From Perkinsus olseni (lineage: Eukaryota > Perkinsozoa > Perkinsida > Perkinsidae): DNA of 64,000 nucleotides. The stretch spans positions 62,001 through 126,000 of the forward strand of contig JABANP010000118.1 in the NCBI GenBank assembly GCA_013115135.1. The letters are read 5' to 3'. Positions 10,657 to 23,062 of the stretch are shown one piece after another. Within the stretch, counting starts at the first letter, position 1. Every line of letters starts with the position of its first letter. Both the position numbers and the translations under genes were made by a program. Below the pieces are notes generated by a model. That model did no database searches. It saw nothing but the letters and a program-made list of their open reading frames with translations, and was not told the origin of the DNA.

Positions 10657-12600
10657 GTGTCGTCGACAGATTCCAAGGGGGCCAACTTCAGCAGCCCCGA
10701 GATTACCGATAGAGAGGACCTCATCAAGACGTTACGGGCAATCTCAAGCGATATCGCCAAGGCCGTGTTGCTTGATGTTCAGGAATCTATAGGTGACCTA
10801 GTCGAACGTAGGCTGGGACCTTTCCTAATTCAGACCAGCTCTCCCGATCGCTCAATGACAAGATCGACACCGTACTAGCAGAGCTCGGTTCTGAGAGGGC
10901 AACGACAGCTAGCCCGGCCAGTAGCTCCGATAGACGTGTATCAGCAGCTGCGGATAGGAAGCACAGTAGAATCCTTTTTGACCGACCTGGTGAGAAACTG
11001 AATCTTGTCGCACAGAATCTGTCGTGTCAGGATCAACCAACGACCTATCAGGGAGTGACCATGATGTGGCATCTCCGACCAACCAGGCGAGGATAGTCTT
11101 CGGCAGGAGGAATCGAAACATACCGTAACAATCGTAACTTCCGAGGGGACGTAGACGGCACTTTTATGTATTCGAAGTAGTCATGTAGCTTTGGGCCACA
11201 GTGTGTCAGTGTAATGCAAAAAAGTCCTTGGCTTTTAAGCCGCGTTGTCCTCCCTGCGTTTTCTCTGGACCTTGCTTCTTGAGCGCATTCGATGAGTCAG
11301 CCGTTAAGTTACGCCGACACGTTTAAGTGTGTAGCAAAAGACCCGTCACGTACCTGCCCCCCTCTCAGGATTACCGAGAAAACGGCTAGTATACCCAACC
11401 TTCCAGGAGCGCCTCAGACAGAGACAAGTCCACTGCCTTCTCGAAGGGTGGCGCGTGGAGCGAGCAGGGAGCATCCCCCCAGAGCGAGCGGGAGCCACAG
11501 GACGTCGTCATCGTCGTCTCGCTCATCATCACCTTCCGAGAGGGCTCGAAGACAGGAGAGCAGGAGGGCCAGAGCATCCATTACCAACTTCAATGCGGAG
11601 GAGCCCAGAAGGAGGGGCAGTTTAGATAGAACCCAATCGGGTGGCAACAGAGGGCGGAGGAACTCCCATGATGCCATTGAACAGAATGAGGAAGAGGTAC
11701 CGTCTCCTCGAGATTGTTCTGGCAGGGAAAGCGTTTCTTTGGTGAGGACTGAAGCTCCGCCCTGATGCTTTTCGCTCCACTATAATTGTGCTATCTAATA
11801 GTACTGTGGGGACCAGCGCAGTATAGGTCCCACATGGACAACTGGCCCGGTGTGGGCTAGTTAGCCGCGAACACAATACCAGAGTATAGAGAGTGTGAGT
11901 TGAATCCTGCTATGATGCTGTTTCTCATGATGGGTGCTCGGTGTGCAGTGTGCGCTAATAGGGACGTCCGCTGCTGCGGTTGGTGGACTCCTCCCACTCC
12001 TTCAGGGTACTACCCGTGTAGAAGCCCAGAGCGCAGAGGTTGGCGAGACTAATGTCGGATCGGAGTCCCCAGTAGCAGAACTGACTCATGGCCATTTGAA
12101 GGAGCTTTTGGAACGGTATCAACGGGATCGAGGGGTCATCGAGCATTTTGAAGGAAGATACACTGCAGCCGAGATTGAGGAGAAATCAGTTGCCAGAGCG
12201 AGAGCATCGACGGCTGGGGCGAACAAGACGTCGGAGCGGACTAGTGAGGGATGGCGAGGCGAAGTTGATATTCGCGACGGGTGTTAGGCGTCACGAAGCG
12301 AACTGGGAGGAGGGCGGCAGTCAATCTCCTAGCTCTGTCGAGTAAATTGAACCTCCAAGGGCTGATAACGGAGGAGGGCAGTGAACGGAGTAGAGTTGGT
12401 GATGGTGTGGTACTACGCTGCATGCCGTGTTGTAGTGATGACAGTGACAGAGCAGCTGACCATGATTGCCACTTCGACAGCCACTGCGGTTCGAGACTTC
12501 TTCAAGGAGCCTGTTAGCCCGTCATCAAGTGAGCTCTTAAGGGATGGCATCCTGCATGGCATCATCATCACGCAACAAAGTCTCTAAAAGAAGAAGAGAC
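10657..12600 (+). CDS. Hydrophilic Ser/Arg-rich exons, probable N-terminal part of the K+ channel gene
   Basis: A series of open segments reads as low-complexity polar protein: 10657-10850 (DREDLIKTLRAISSDIAKAV), 10850-11127 (SLNDKIDTVLAELGSERATT, ending ARIVFGRRNRNIP stop unless spliced), 11292-11763 (RASGSHRTSSSSSRSSSPSE, RRGSLDRTQSGGNRGRRNS) and 11940-12287 (ELTHGHLKELLERYQRDRGV). The composition suggests a disordered cytoplasmic region with many phosphorylatable Ser in basic context. It immediately precedes the channel membrane domain on the same strand, where EAG/CNG-type channels carry a long cytoplasmic N-terminus. That link is inference: exon joins are not resolved, and it could be a separate gene. 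Confidence 0.4.
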
Positions 12601-12659
12601 TGTTCGCATGCCTCGTCCCGTGCATTTCTCGCTGTCTCACGCTCCTACTGACACAGACT

Positions 12660-15600
12660 AGGCTGGTCCTCCTAGGAGCCTTTCCTCAAGTCCTGCATCA
12701 GGTGGTCGAATCGTATGGGACATGATTCTAGCAGCTGCCTTAGTGTACGTTATCATCGGCATACCCTTCGAAGCGGCATTTGTGGTAGCCGTCGCTCCTC
12801 CCTGTCGGCGGGGTATCCCCTCCTTCAGGCCAGTGAGGGCAGCTATCCGTCTTCGCAGCTTGTGCTTGATGCGTAAGCCTGAGAGCTCGTCTCTCCTCAC
12901 GCTCCTTGGCGTTATAACAGGATACTCCTCATCGATGTGTTGCTTCAATTCCATACCCAGTTCAGCGAGAATGGCGCGCTAATATCCAGCCGCAAGAGGA
13001 TAGCCCGCCGGTAAGTCTTGTGGTGACCACTCCGGTTCGCTTGACGTCAATCATCCAGTCCTTCCCCGTTCAAGAGGGCTTAAATCTGTCCCTGGATTCT
13101 CCATGATGGCGTATCCGAGGTCGAAGCTTGCCTGATTCGCAATATGTTGCTTTAGATATCTGAAGTCTTGGCTGTGGCCGGAGCTTCTCACGTCCATTCC
13201 CTGGGGGCTGGTGAGTGGCCGTCTGTTCTGCTTCACTTGAGTAGCGTGCCAGTTCATATCAAAGTACTCCCGAGAGCTGTCGGCTATTAAGTTGGGCCGG
13301 ACTTTGTCTTTGGCCCGCCTGGGGAATATGACTATGACGATTATGGCTAAGGTCGAGTACAGGGTTCAAAGCGAGATATGGTGGATCATACTGGGTGTAC
13401 TGAAACTGGTGAGAACAGCGGCCAACAGGCTACACCTTTCCATCCAAACACCGCGTCCACTCAGTATTCATAGAAACCATGCTGGCCCTGTTAATGCTGT
13501 TCCTCATCACAGGTATCAGCCTTGCTGGTGATGTGTCATTGGGGTGCATGCTTATGGTGGCTTGTCGGCAAGGTGAGTCGCCTCGCTTCCCCTCGCACTC
13601 TTGTCAATGTTCTTCTTCTACTCTCACACTGCCCAACTGCAGCCTGGGGGTGTTGTCGTGGAATCATAGTAAGCGTTAGTGGTGGTATTACATGCGAGCA
13701 GCTCGGTTCGCCGGTTTTATAACAAGTTTCCTACCGGATTCCTCACCTCTGGTATTTCATCTAGTCGTTTGAAAATTCTGTTAATGGCGATATCAGTTGA
13801 GTATAGAAGATCATGATATCTCCTGGATAACGGCGATGGACATGGTGGACGCTACCCGTGCCCAGCAGTATGTCGCAGCAATGTGGGTTCTTGCCACTTG
13901 ACCATCAGTCGTTCTCCGAGGCCTATGAGTGTAGGTACTTCATGACGACTACTCTCACTACGGTGGGGTACGGCGATGTCACGCCGGAGACTCACGTTGA
14001 GAGGCTCTTCTGCATCTTCGCTGAGATCGTTGCTGGCAATGTGAGTTAGAATACGCGATAGTTGGGGCTTGGCGTTAGAGAAAGTCGAGAGTGTGCAAGA
14101 TTGTCAAGTGTGATGTATCTCTCTGCGAGGTCTTTGCCCTATTCTCTGGTCTACTATGTGCACTTATGCTGACCTATGATGAGAGTGGCTCCCAGTATAG
14201 AGCTAAACTGAAGGATGCTATGAGGTGACTTATATTATTCATGCTTCGACCAAAGATACGTCGGACTGCTGTGCCTTTTGCGCAAGCGTATTGACTCGAT
14301 ACCGTGGGGCGTTTCGTGGCCCCTCAGAAACTCATCATCGGTGGCCGCTAATTTCACGTTGTTCATGCATCAGTTTAGGTACATGAACAAACACAAGCTG
14401 GAGTCGAGTCTTAGAATAAGGGTGCGGCACTTCCTGCATCAGCTCTTCGAGAATCAGACCAATCTAGAGGTAGGGCGGCAGCTTGGTGAAGTGGGACGCC
14501 TGTCTGCAGTCTCGCCGTGCCCTGGTTGAGTTCTTGCGCACTAGCGAGAGCCTCCAGAGGGACGTGTACGTTGGCCTCATGGGGAAGATGCTGAAGCGCT
14601 ACTCGTGGTTCAAGGGGCTGTCACATGAGATACTTGGCAAGGTGAGAGGGTGGGCGTATCCAAGGTTGATGCTTGCTCACGACACTCGACTTGAGTGTCG
14701 TGAACAAGGGCCCCTTTAGGCTTGAGTGACTCGAGCCAAAAGGAACCCAATGATTCGTCCGTATTCACGCTCACGGCCCTTTGTAAGTGGGAACTCAATA
14801 CCCAAGGATGATAGGTAACAGATAGAAGTAGATAAGTGGTAATGGAATAGTGTAGTACGCTACTAGTGAGCCAAGCTAAGATATCTGTATCATCACAGCT
14901 AACACAAGAGTATTACAGTGGTCTTCTGTCGTCTATGTGATTCATGTAGAACGATCAGCGCATGCCTGTCGTAACGACAGTGTCGTTGTTGAGCATATTC
15001 CTGCTTCCAGGTGTGCTCAGTATGTGAGGACCTCTACTACGCTCCTACCGATGTTATGATCTATGCCAGTGAGGATGCTGATGGTATGTACTTTGTCGGT
15101 ACGAGGATCCATAGAGCTGGGGTGGTGAGGGTGCTGCCGTGTGAGGGAGGCTTACAACGTGCAGGAGTTGTATACCATCGCCTCTTGTCTTTGGACGACT
15201 CTTGTTCGTGCCGTAGGGAGCCCGACAACTCTGCGGTGACACAGTCTGGGGGCCCCCTGGACTTCTTGCACGATGCTCGTGGTGGAACCAGTGAGTAATC
15301 GTACTGAAGCAATGGAGTTCCCGATCCCTCTGCTCCCCACCGTGCTAGCGATCCTCGTGATTCAAGTGAGTCAGGTACGGAGGTTAGCAGTGAGGCGGGC
15401 GACGGCCGCTTCATAAGGCGACCAGTGACGTTCCGCAAGCTGGCCAGTAGTGCGCATCTTACCTCGATAAGTGAGTACTCGGCAGTTGTTCTGCTGCGAG
15501 TACCCGGTTTGCTTTGGTCGTGTTCATTGTTTTTTTATGGAATGTTCTGGTACCCTTAAAACGGTCACCTCCGAACTTGTGCATATGTTCCCATTGCTTG

Positions 15601-16640
15601 TAGTTCGGATGGGGTATAAATTACGATTCGGGTCCATGCTGCTCTGCGTTGTGGTACAGATTTTCCTACCCATTTTGGTAGTGGTAGGCTCAGTAGTCTA
15701 GCATGCCCTTCCATTTCCTTTGATTATATGATGATGGTTTACTCGTCATCGTCCCTCTGTGCCAGTTATGTGGTTTCAGGTAACCTGTTAGGCGCCGCGT
15801 CGAGGATGTACGGCGACTTCTTCACCGGCGGTTCAGGACCTGGCGAGGCGTCCTTTGGCCCGATACCCTTGGGTGAGCAACAACAAGAGTTCGGGTTTCG
15901 ACGGGGCTCCTTGAATACTCCGAAAATCGTATCAGCATGTTCAGTCTAATAGAGATGCCGAACTAACCGATCCGTGCAACAAGTTTGTTCAGCGAGGGAC
16001 AGATCTTCCAAGTCCCGAGTTCATGACCGTATGAATGAAGCCCAATCAACGGACGCTCATGCGGGCATCCGCCCAGTTACACGAATTCCGGCTGGAAAAT
16101 TTGCGCTGAGTTTGCGCTCTGCGTCCGCCGTTGCTTGCGGGCTCATCAGAGGAAATGGTGATTATGATAGTGCTTCCCATCGACGCCCTCACCTACCGCT
16201 AACCATCTTCCTGTTAGGTAGTAATCCACTGAAGGAAATTGAAGGAGGCAAGGGGAAGGCCAAGATGGGTGCGGGATCCTACTGCGGCCAAATGAGCCTC
16301 TTCGCTCCCTATGTTTGGCCGAGGACGGCTGTCTGCAGCTGCTTCTGTGAAGTGTAGGCGAGAGATCCTCGTTGTTGATCCCTGGCGGGGAGTTGGCATG
16401 TAAACTTGATTCTCTTCAATCCTTCGTCCACCCTGAAATCCGAGCCATGTGAGTTTCTTTGATTGGAGTGATTCCGAAAAATTCGCTACTGTAACCGATC
16501 GTTGCGGTTAGAGAATCGGACGTAGGGTATTGAGCTGGAGTAGCAGGAGGAATTCAAAGCCTTCGCACCGTTAAAGCTCAATCTTCAGCTTTCTCGGTTT
16601 GAATATACACTATGATAGGGTCACTATCCGTGAGCAGAAG
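12660..16640 (+). CDS. EAG/CNG/AKT-type K+ channel with cyclic-nucleotide-binding domain
   Basis: S1 is seen at 12690-12785 (RIVWDMILAAALVYVIIGIP), S5 at 13380-13569 (ILGVLKL joined to VSALLVMCHWGACLWWLVGK by a 102-nt intron), and the pore exon (about 13880-14040) carries TTTLTTVGYGDVTPET with the K+ selectivity filter TVGYGD at 13960-13977. S6 follows at 14125-14225 (VFALFSGLLCALMLTYDESG, then QYRAKLKDAM). C-linker helices are at 14377-14640 (RYMNKHKLESSLRIRVRHFL; SRRALVEFLRTSESLQRDVY). The nucleotide-binding fold begins at 15011-15100 (DLYYAPTDVMIYASEDADGM) and its second half is at 16230-16360 (GAGSYCGQMSLFAPYVWPRT). S2-S4, including the voltage sensor, lie in 12.8-13.4 kb but I could not place them surely. 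The architecture implies a plasma- or flagellar-membrane channel gated by voltage and/or cyclic nucleotides. Confidence 0.85.
14677..14703. repeat. Hairpin in channel intron
   Basis: TCACGACACTC (14677-14687) and GAGTGTCGTGA (14693-14703) are perfect 11-bp complementary arms around a 5-nt loop, about 35 nt after the GTGAGAG donor at 14641. Confidence 0.8.
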
Positions 16641-17103
16641 CGGTGGTCTGGACTAGGCCATCTAAGGAGTGCGTTTACTACGAGTACTTGGAGTGACCTT
16701 TTCACTCTCTCGTTCCTCTTCGTGGGAACGAATGACCTTAGCAGAACGCGTGGTTGGGCGGCCGTAGTCGATCATAGGGATGTTTCCTAGAGTAACTGCG
16801 CGGTTCAAAAGACGCTGTGAATACAATTCGATTAGGGGTGAAAAAGAATGAATTTTGAAGGAGTTTGGTGAGATCGCCTCCGAAGCCTCTGGTGATTGAC
16901 GGCTGAGAGCTCTACATCGCTTGCGAGCACCGGGGATAGCAGTTCAGTGAATTCATCCCGGAGCAGAAACGGCGTGCAATGCTGCGCTTATGCTCACGTT
17001 GGAGGCCTGCGATTGCCTCAACACAAGATTTGGGGCATCATCTCGTAGATATCATATTGGGTCTGCCAAGTTCAAAGAGAAAGATGTATGAGTCCGAGGA
17101 CTC

Positions 17104-20100
17104 GAAGTGAGACTACTGAGCAGCAGCCGGCTAGCCGCTGTTCATGTTCACCTCCTCAGGACTATCTATAACGAGAAGGCCTTGTGTGTCGCAGCGAGGG
17201 AGGGGAATCTCAGGATTGTGAGTGTACCGGGTTTTTCCGATTGGATCATTATTATCGACGATATGCGCTGCTACAGCGCTCGATTGAACGGGTGCTGTTC
17301 AATCGGTATCGGCAATCTGTGGAAGGATTCTTCGTAGCATCCCTTGGGCCGGTTTGAGGACAGGCGTCATTTGATGCGGCTTGAGGTCAGAATTGGTTCT
17401 AGTCTCAGACTAGTAGTGGTAAAACAGACTAGTAGTCTGTTTTACCACTCGCAGTCGGCAGTCGCAGTCGCAGCTCACCACTGGCAGCAGGCAAGGTGCC
17501 TCGATAGTCGAACACTAGTTTAGGGTAGCTCACCTAGCCGGCCAACTGACCTTCGAAAACGGTGACTCAGAACTGTCAGAGCCGGCTCAGCGCTGTGTTG
17601 GCAGCGAAGGGAGCGTTAAGGAGAATCGCACTCGGTTGGATGGGCAGCTCTCTACTCTTCCTGTTTACTACAGCTCATATGCATCAGCGATCATCAGTGC
17701 TCCTCAGGTTGAAGACCTGCTCCACAATGAGAAGGTCGGATGCAGACTGCGTCGATGAGGACGGCCTCCGACCCCTCTTCCATGCTATCAGTAATACCCG
17801 CTCTCGACCCTGTCCGCTGCTCGAGATTCCCTCACACCATGCTGGCAGTACGTGTACAAGCACCATAGAACACAACGCTCGGACTATTCAAATAGACGTT
17901 CGGTAATTGAACGCGCCTGTCGGATCAATACCACAACAACCACAATTGCTGTCCAATAACGACGTGTGGCGCAGTAGTATTGAACGCCAGCGCCATACAG
18001 GCCTCTTCCGTTGTCTGTAGTCGACTACGATCATTATGCAACAACCATTCGACGGGTCTCTGATAGATTCTGATTAGGTAGGAAAGCATGCCAGGATTGT
18101 CACAGCATTGCTGGTGGCTGGTGCGGATGCCGACTCCCCGTTCCATCTTGCCCAGGATGACCCGTTATCTGATGGACTTGCTGCTGTTGATGGACAGCAG
18201 GTGAGTATCATTCGAGAGCTCCTTCAACCGCTGGGTCAACCCGATGTTGTGGGCCCATTGCATCGTGAGAAATTTCTAAAGCAGAATGCATCTGCGAATT
18301 GCGATTTGTTGTGGAAATTTTGGTATCGGCCGCAGTTGCATATTTCTTCTCAGAGTGCCCCACAGCACACCAAGAGAGGGCAAGTAATTGAGCCATGGAA
18401 CTTCCGTAAGTCTATCACCGAGCAAGTCGAAGTACCACCCTACTCAAAACTATGAAGAGGGTTTTCGGGACGTCCGCGTCCAGGCTTGACTGGAACACCT
18501 CCAAGAGTACATCATCGTGTGGTCTTTGCATGACTCGAGGCCTTAGAATAAACTCATACCCACACTAGCCCTTCGGAGCCGGCCGGCCGACCGTTCGTCT
18601 TGAAATTATGGATAACGTTACGTCACCAGTTGAACAAAGATGGTTACGTTAGTAGCCGACCTCCCTCTAGAAGCTTTGATAATAAGCGCCGCTATAAGGC
18701 TCTGATAACAGAAGCTTAGGGCAGGACTGCAGCATCTTGCACTCTTGCTATTCCTCTACGATTAATGTCTACACTCTCAACAACTTGTGATCGTAATGAT
18801 AACGCCGCATCATCTTCCATCATTAGGTAATGCATTGTGTCCACTGCGTATGGCGATGTTCACTTGTTCTCTCCCCTGTTGTTCGAGCTGTTTGCGACCA
18901 CACGGACTTCTCTGCCCTGCCGGTAGGGCCCTCACCCTTCACATCCTCGTTCTCTATTCGCTTCTTGTGTGCTGGAAATGTGTCGCTTGTCATGTTTTTC
19001 CTCATCCGTAGGAGCGGGAGGTTAGTCGAATAATGGCCTACGCTGCGATGGCTGGCTATACCGCCGTAGTTGAATCGGCCCTGGAAAATCTTGCACCGGA
19101 CGGGCCAGGTGAAGGGGCCATCAACATCGCAGCTATCAACTTATAGCACTTTTCCGTCCAGGCTCAGCGGAGGCGCGCGAGACCATCGTGAATAAGCTTG
19201 ATGATACTGCTGGGTAGGAGGGGCCTTGCTGCTTTGCAATTGTTGTTCGTGGATCGACTAATATCGGAGACGCCCCGTCGTAGTGTCTTTCTCTCAGCAC
19301 TCTCAGTATCAGCCTTCTGGTAGATACTCTCTGGTTCATTACGCCAGTGAGAGCGGTCAGGAGAAGCTGCTTTACTCCCTATTACTGAAGAGAGCAGATC
19401 CCGGGAAAGCGGTAGGTCAAAGGTCCCTGGTTCGAATCCCAGAGGCGGTATTTTATCAGGCAGCCGATGGGTCGATGCCGATACACCTTTGTGCCAGAAA
19501 AGGATGTAAGGTCCCGAGGCAGTCCTTCACCGCCACTCGTCCCCTCAGATGACGTTTGCCTCACGCAGTTGCTTGAGCATGGTGCTGATCCAATAGCCAC
19601 CAACACCCTAGGCCAGACAGCCCTCGACATAGCCCTTGCCAACAACAAGTTTGGTAGGCGGCTGCCTTGTGTCTCACCACTGTCTCCCAAGTGCTCTCGT
19701 ATCTTACCCGTTGCAACTCGGGGATGAAGTTGGCTATTCGCAACGTTTGCGTCCTAGGCAGAGTATTTACTGTATTGGTGGTTTCGGATAATCGTGAATG
19801 GTCTCAGATATCGTTAACCTGCTGAAGGCCCTCAACATCCATGAGTTGGCTAAGAATGGCGAATTGGAGGCGATACAGAATGCTGCTAGTCAAGGCTGCA
19901 ATCTCGACAGAACGCATCCGAAAACTGGCTTCGCTCCGCTGTAATATCTTTATGCTGTTCGCCATGTACCTTGTTTACAGGTACTATGCTGCAGAGAGAG
20001 GAAACATTGAGATCATGAAGCTGCTGCTGGAGAACGGAGCCGACCCCAACAGATCAGAGTAGGTTCGGCAAAAGATGGTATTGGCATCCTTCAGCAGGCC

Positions 20101-22399
20101 CACTACTTTCACTGCTCTCTATGCCGCCATCAACAAGGGGACAGAATGAGGCTGTTAAACTGTTGCTGGAGTGGCAGGCTGATCCCAACCAAGTCGTCGG
20201 CAACGTTGACCCGGCCAAGCGCTCCTTCGGTGATCTAGCTGGGCTCTGTTTCATAGGATAATATAAAATCGTGATTAAGAGCATATCTCGCTTTATAATG
20301 TATATATAGAATATCTTAACTTGGTATATATTTGATACTCCATGGTATACTTTAATATAGGATATCTTTCAATCCTGTCTGCCGATAACACTCAGAAGCA
20401 GCAGTATGATAATGGCTCGTGTTCCGTCAGGGACATCACCATTGGCGGCGGCTATCAAGAAGGGCTCATCGGAGTTGGTAGATCTACTACTGGATACCGG
20501 CGATGTCGCCTTAAGTAGGTAGATGCCGTTTGCTCGGCACACTTGAACGAAGGTCTCGCAAAGTTCATGAAACCCAGCTGAGCCTCCTACGTTGCTCCTC
20601 TGTGTCCCTTTTCATCTTGAACGAGGTGTGTCTTAGCGGCCGAGGAGTTCAAGACCGCCTTCGAAAAGAAGTCCAAACCTTTCATTAAGCGGCTAATGAA
20701 AGCCCTATCGCCGGACTTCCCCGCAAGATACCAGGTAGGAATCTTCGCTGTGCGCACCTTGATGGTCGTTTCCCACGCCAGGCTATATGGGAGCTACGCA
20801 GCTCCAATGGAGAATCCTTGATCCAACACTTCGCTCGGAAAGGAGATGTTAAGATACTCGAGATGGCCAAGGAGAATCAGACGGTTTTGCTGCCTTCTTC
20901 CATCGTTGCACGCATGCTCATGGGGCGTACCGGTCGTCGGCAGGTTCAACGCTAACTTTGGGGAGAGATTCGCCTCTGTATTGGGAGGCGCTCCTCTTGA
21001 TATCCAGGGTGGAGAGGCGGAGACTGGCGCTGGCTCTGCCGTAAGGGGTGGCTGCTTGGGGCCGAGACTCGATTCTTGACGTCTCTCAAATATCTCTTTC
21101 CCACCGCTGGGACATGTGGATGGATTTGGGGGGATCTGAGCTTGAAATATTGTAGAAAGCGTCCTTGTCTGAACATGAAATATGAGAGGGTAGGCTGATC
21201 CTCATTGTGTTATCAGCTGAGCATAGCCGCATTGGCCGGCAAAGATAAGGCTGTGACCTGGCTCATTGAGAAGGCGAAGGTCCCTGTTAGATGGGAGTCT
21301 CTGGTAAGCAGCTCCCAACCTGACCCCTCACAGGGGCTCTTCCCCGCAGGCAAAAATACTCATGCAGTTGTGTAGATTGAAGATCAAGGTCGTCCCAGTC
21401 GTCCAGGTGAGACTTCCGCGTATTCACCGCCCTAAGAAAGAGCATTACTGACCTTCTCCGTTGTTGGCTCCCGGTTTGATACTTCAGATCCTCATACCAA
21501 TTTATGAACGACTAGCACCGGATTTTGATGAGCGCAACGCATCGGACGACGAAGAGCTTGTTACCATAACCGATTTATTCGCGGAGGCGGTGAAGGCACC
21601 GAATTATCAACTGGTTAAGTAATGATGCATCGTTGGTCCTCCTCGGTGACGAGTTGGGGTCTTCAGGTACTTACTTGACGACCATAAAAGAGGGATGATT
21701 CTCAAGTAAGAGGACCAGGTTGTGTCTGAGTCTGATGAGCGTTCGGGTGAACTCATGTGTCACAAAAGCGGCGGAGCGAAGCACGTCCATGGGGTCATTT
21801 AGAACTGCCAGTTGCAATTTCTTGCTTCATTTCTCGTCTTCTTTCGAATAGCCCATCTTATCAGGCGCCTACTGGAAAGCTATGGTCCGTCTATTATGTT
21901 CCGCAGTGATAGTGTGACGAGCCTATCCAACTCGCTGGGTGCAATCGAAGGCGTTGCTCTCGAGGGAGGGCTCGTTGTGGAAGCTGTTAAAACTAAGGAT
22001 GCCAAGGTCAGAGCGACCAGGGGCGGCACTCGTTAGTACACGGAAGCGTCGGCGTCCGCGGGTTAGTCAGAGGATTATCATGCTAGTCTTCGAACGCTGA
22101 GATTTGCAGTGCACATGCGGTTGTTTTTCTCGCATTGGTAGGTTGTAAAGCTGCTGGTGGAATTCCTTAATGGCGGTTTGATAAAGCTCAATGAAGAGGA
22201 CCAAGATACGTGGAACCTTACTCAAGCGATTGGGCTGGCCCAGGAGCAAGGGGCCACCGAAACATCGGAATGTAACCGAGGCGGAAGGCCTTCCGCTTCA
22301 TCCCCCTCACACCAGCCGTCTTTCACAGTGCCTACGATCGGCAGGCCCTGTTTCAGGGATCGCTATGGTGCGGGCGCTATCGAATTTTCTCCGCAATAG
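17104..22399 (+). CDS. Ankyrin-repeat exons (separate protein or C-terminal part of the channel)
   Basis: Short exons separated by small introns encode repeated ankyrin units: KALCVAAREGNLRIV (17173), ARIVTALLVAGADAD (18090), MAYAAMAGYTAVVESALE (19033), YSLVHYASESGQEKLLYSLL (19327), DGSMPIHLCARKGC (19465), LTQLLEHGADPIATNTLGQT (19560), LNIHELAKNGELEAI (19830), YYAAERGNIEIMKLLLENGA (19981), EAVKLLLEWQADPNQ (20150), SPLAAAIKKGSSELVDLLL (20440), LSIAALAGKDKAVTWLIEKA (21220) and VKLLVEFLNGGLIKLNEED (22145). At least ten units are present. Because the preceding gene on the same strand is a K+ channel ending in a cyclic-nucleotide domain, an AKT-like single gene is likely. The linking exons at 16.6-17.1 kb (IILGLPSSKRKMY near 17050) are not proven. 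An AT-rich patch lies at 20265-20380. Confidence 0.75.
17415..17449. repeat. Perfect 16-bp hairpin
   Basis: AGTGGTAAAACAGACT (17415-17430) and AGTCTGTTTTACCACT (17434-17449) are exact reverse complements around AGT. It lies between ankyrin exons. Confidence 0.95.
19412..19459 (+). repeat. 48-nt intron with tRNA B-box-like sequence
   Basis: The flanking exons join in frame (KRADPGKA / AADGSMPIHL). The intron holds CCCTGGTTCGAATCCCAG, containing an exact GGTTCGAATCC B-box-like core, but no full cloverleaf. Confidence 0.6.
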
Positions 22400-23062
22400 C
22401 GATACGCATAGCGAGTGGACGCTGGTGCTTGTCACTCAGGGCTGGCTTCTCACCTGCCCCGGCCAAAAGAGGATAAGTCCGGTACATCCTTCTTCACGAA
22501 TGAATCCAATAAGAAAAGTAGTATCCTCGAGTGCCCATCAGCCGACGCCATTGTCCATCGGGCCGGCCGAGCCTCGTGGATCCGTCACTCGTCGATCTTG
22601 TTCAGATTATGGCGGCCGCAGAAGCTCGAAGGCTCCTCCGAGTAGTAGTAGATGGAGGAAGCCTCACATATCTTTTAGTGAGCGGATTCTCCTTTTTCCT
22701 TGATCTGTCAGGCACTAAACGGTCCTCTCTGATATCCCAGCTCAAGTCTACTGGGAAAGAGTCATCCACATCATCGGCTAGGGGATCTGCATTGTTCAGT
22801 AACAACCAGTGAGCCCCTCAGGCTGCCATCATCATGTATCCGTGGCAACAGCGTGCATGGAGAGTCTCCCGTTACCTGTATAGACTTCCTCCCTTGCGTT
22901 GCCGATGAATGGTTTGGTGTGCTTCCTGAGTGTTGGGTGGGTCGGATGCTCACGAGAGGAGGTAGTACTGTTTACTACCGCATGCCTGGGCGTATGTATT
23001 ATGTTGATACCTGTGAGCTATCGTTCCCCCGCTCGAATTAAGCTGTTTCCGTTAGCTCCTCC

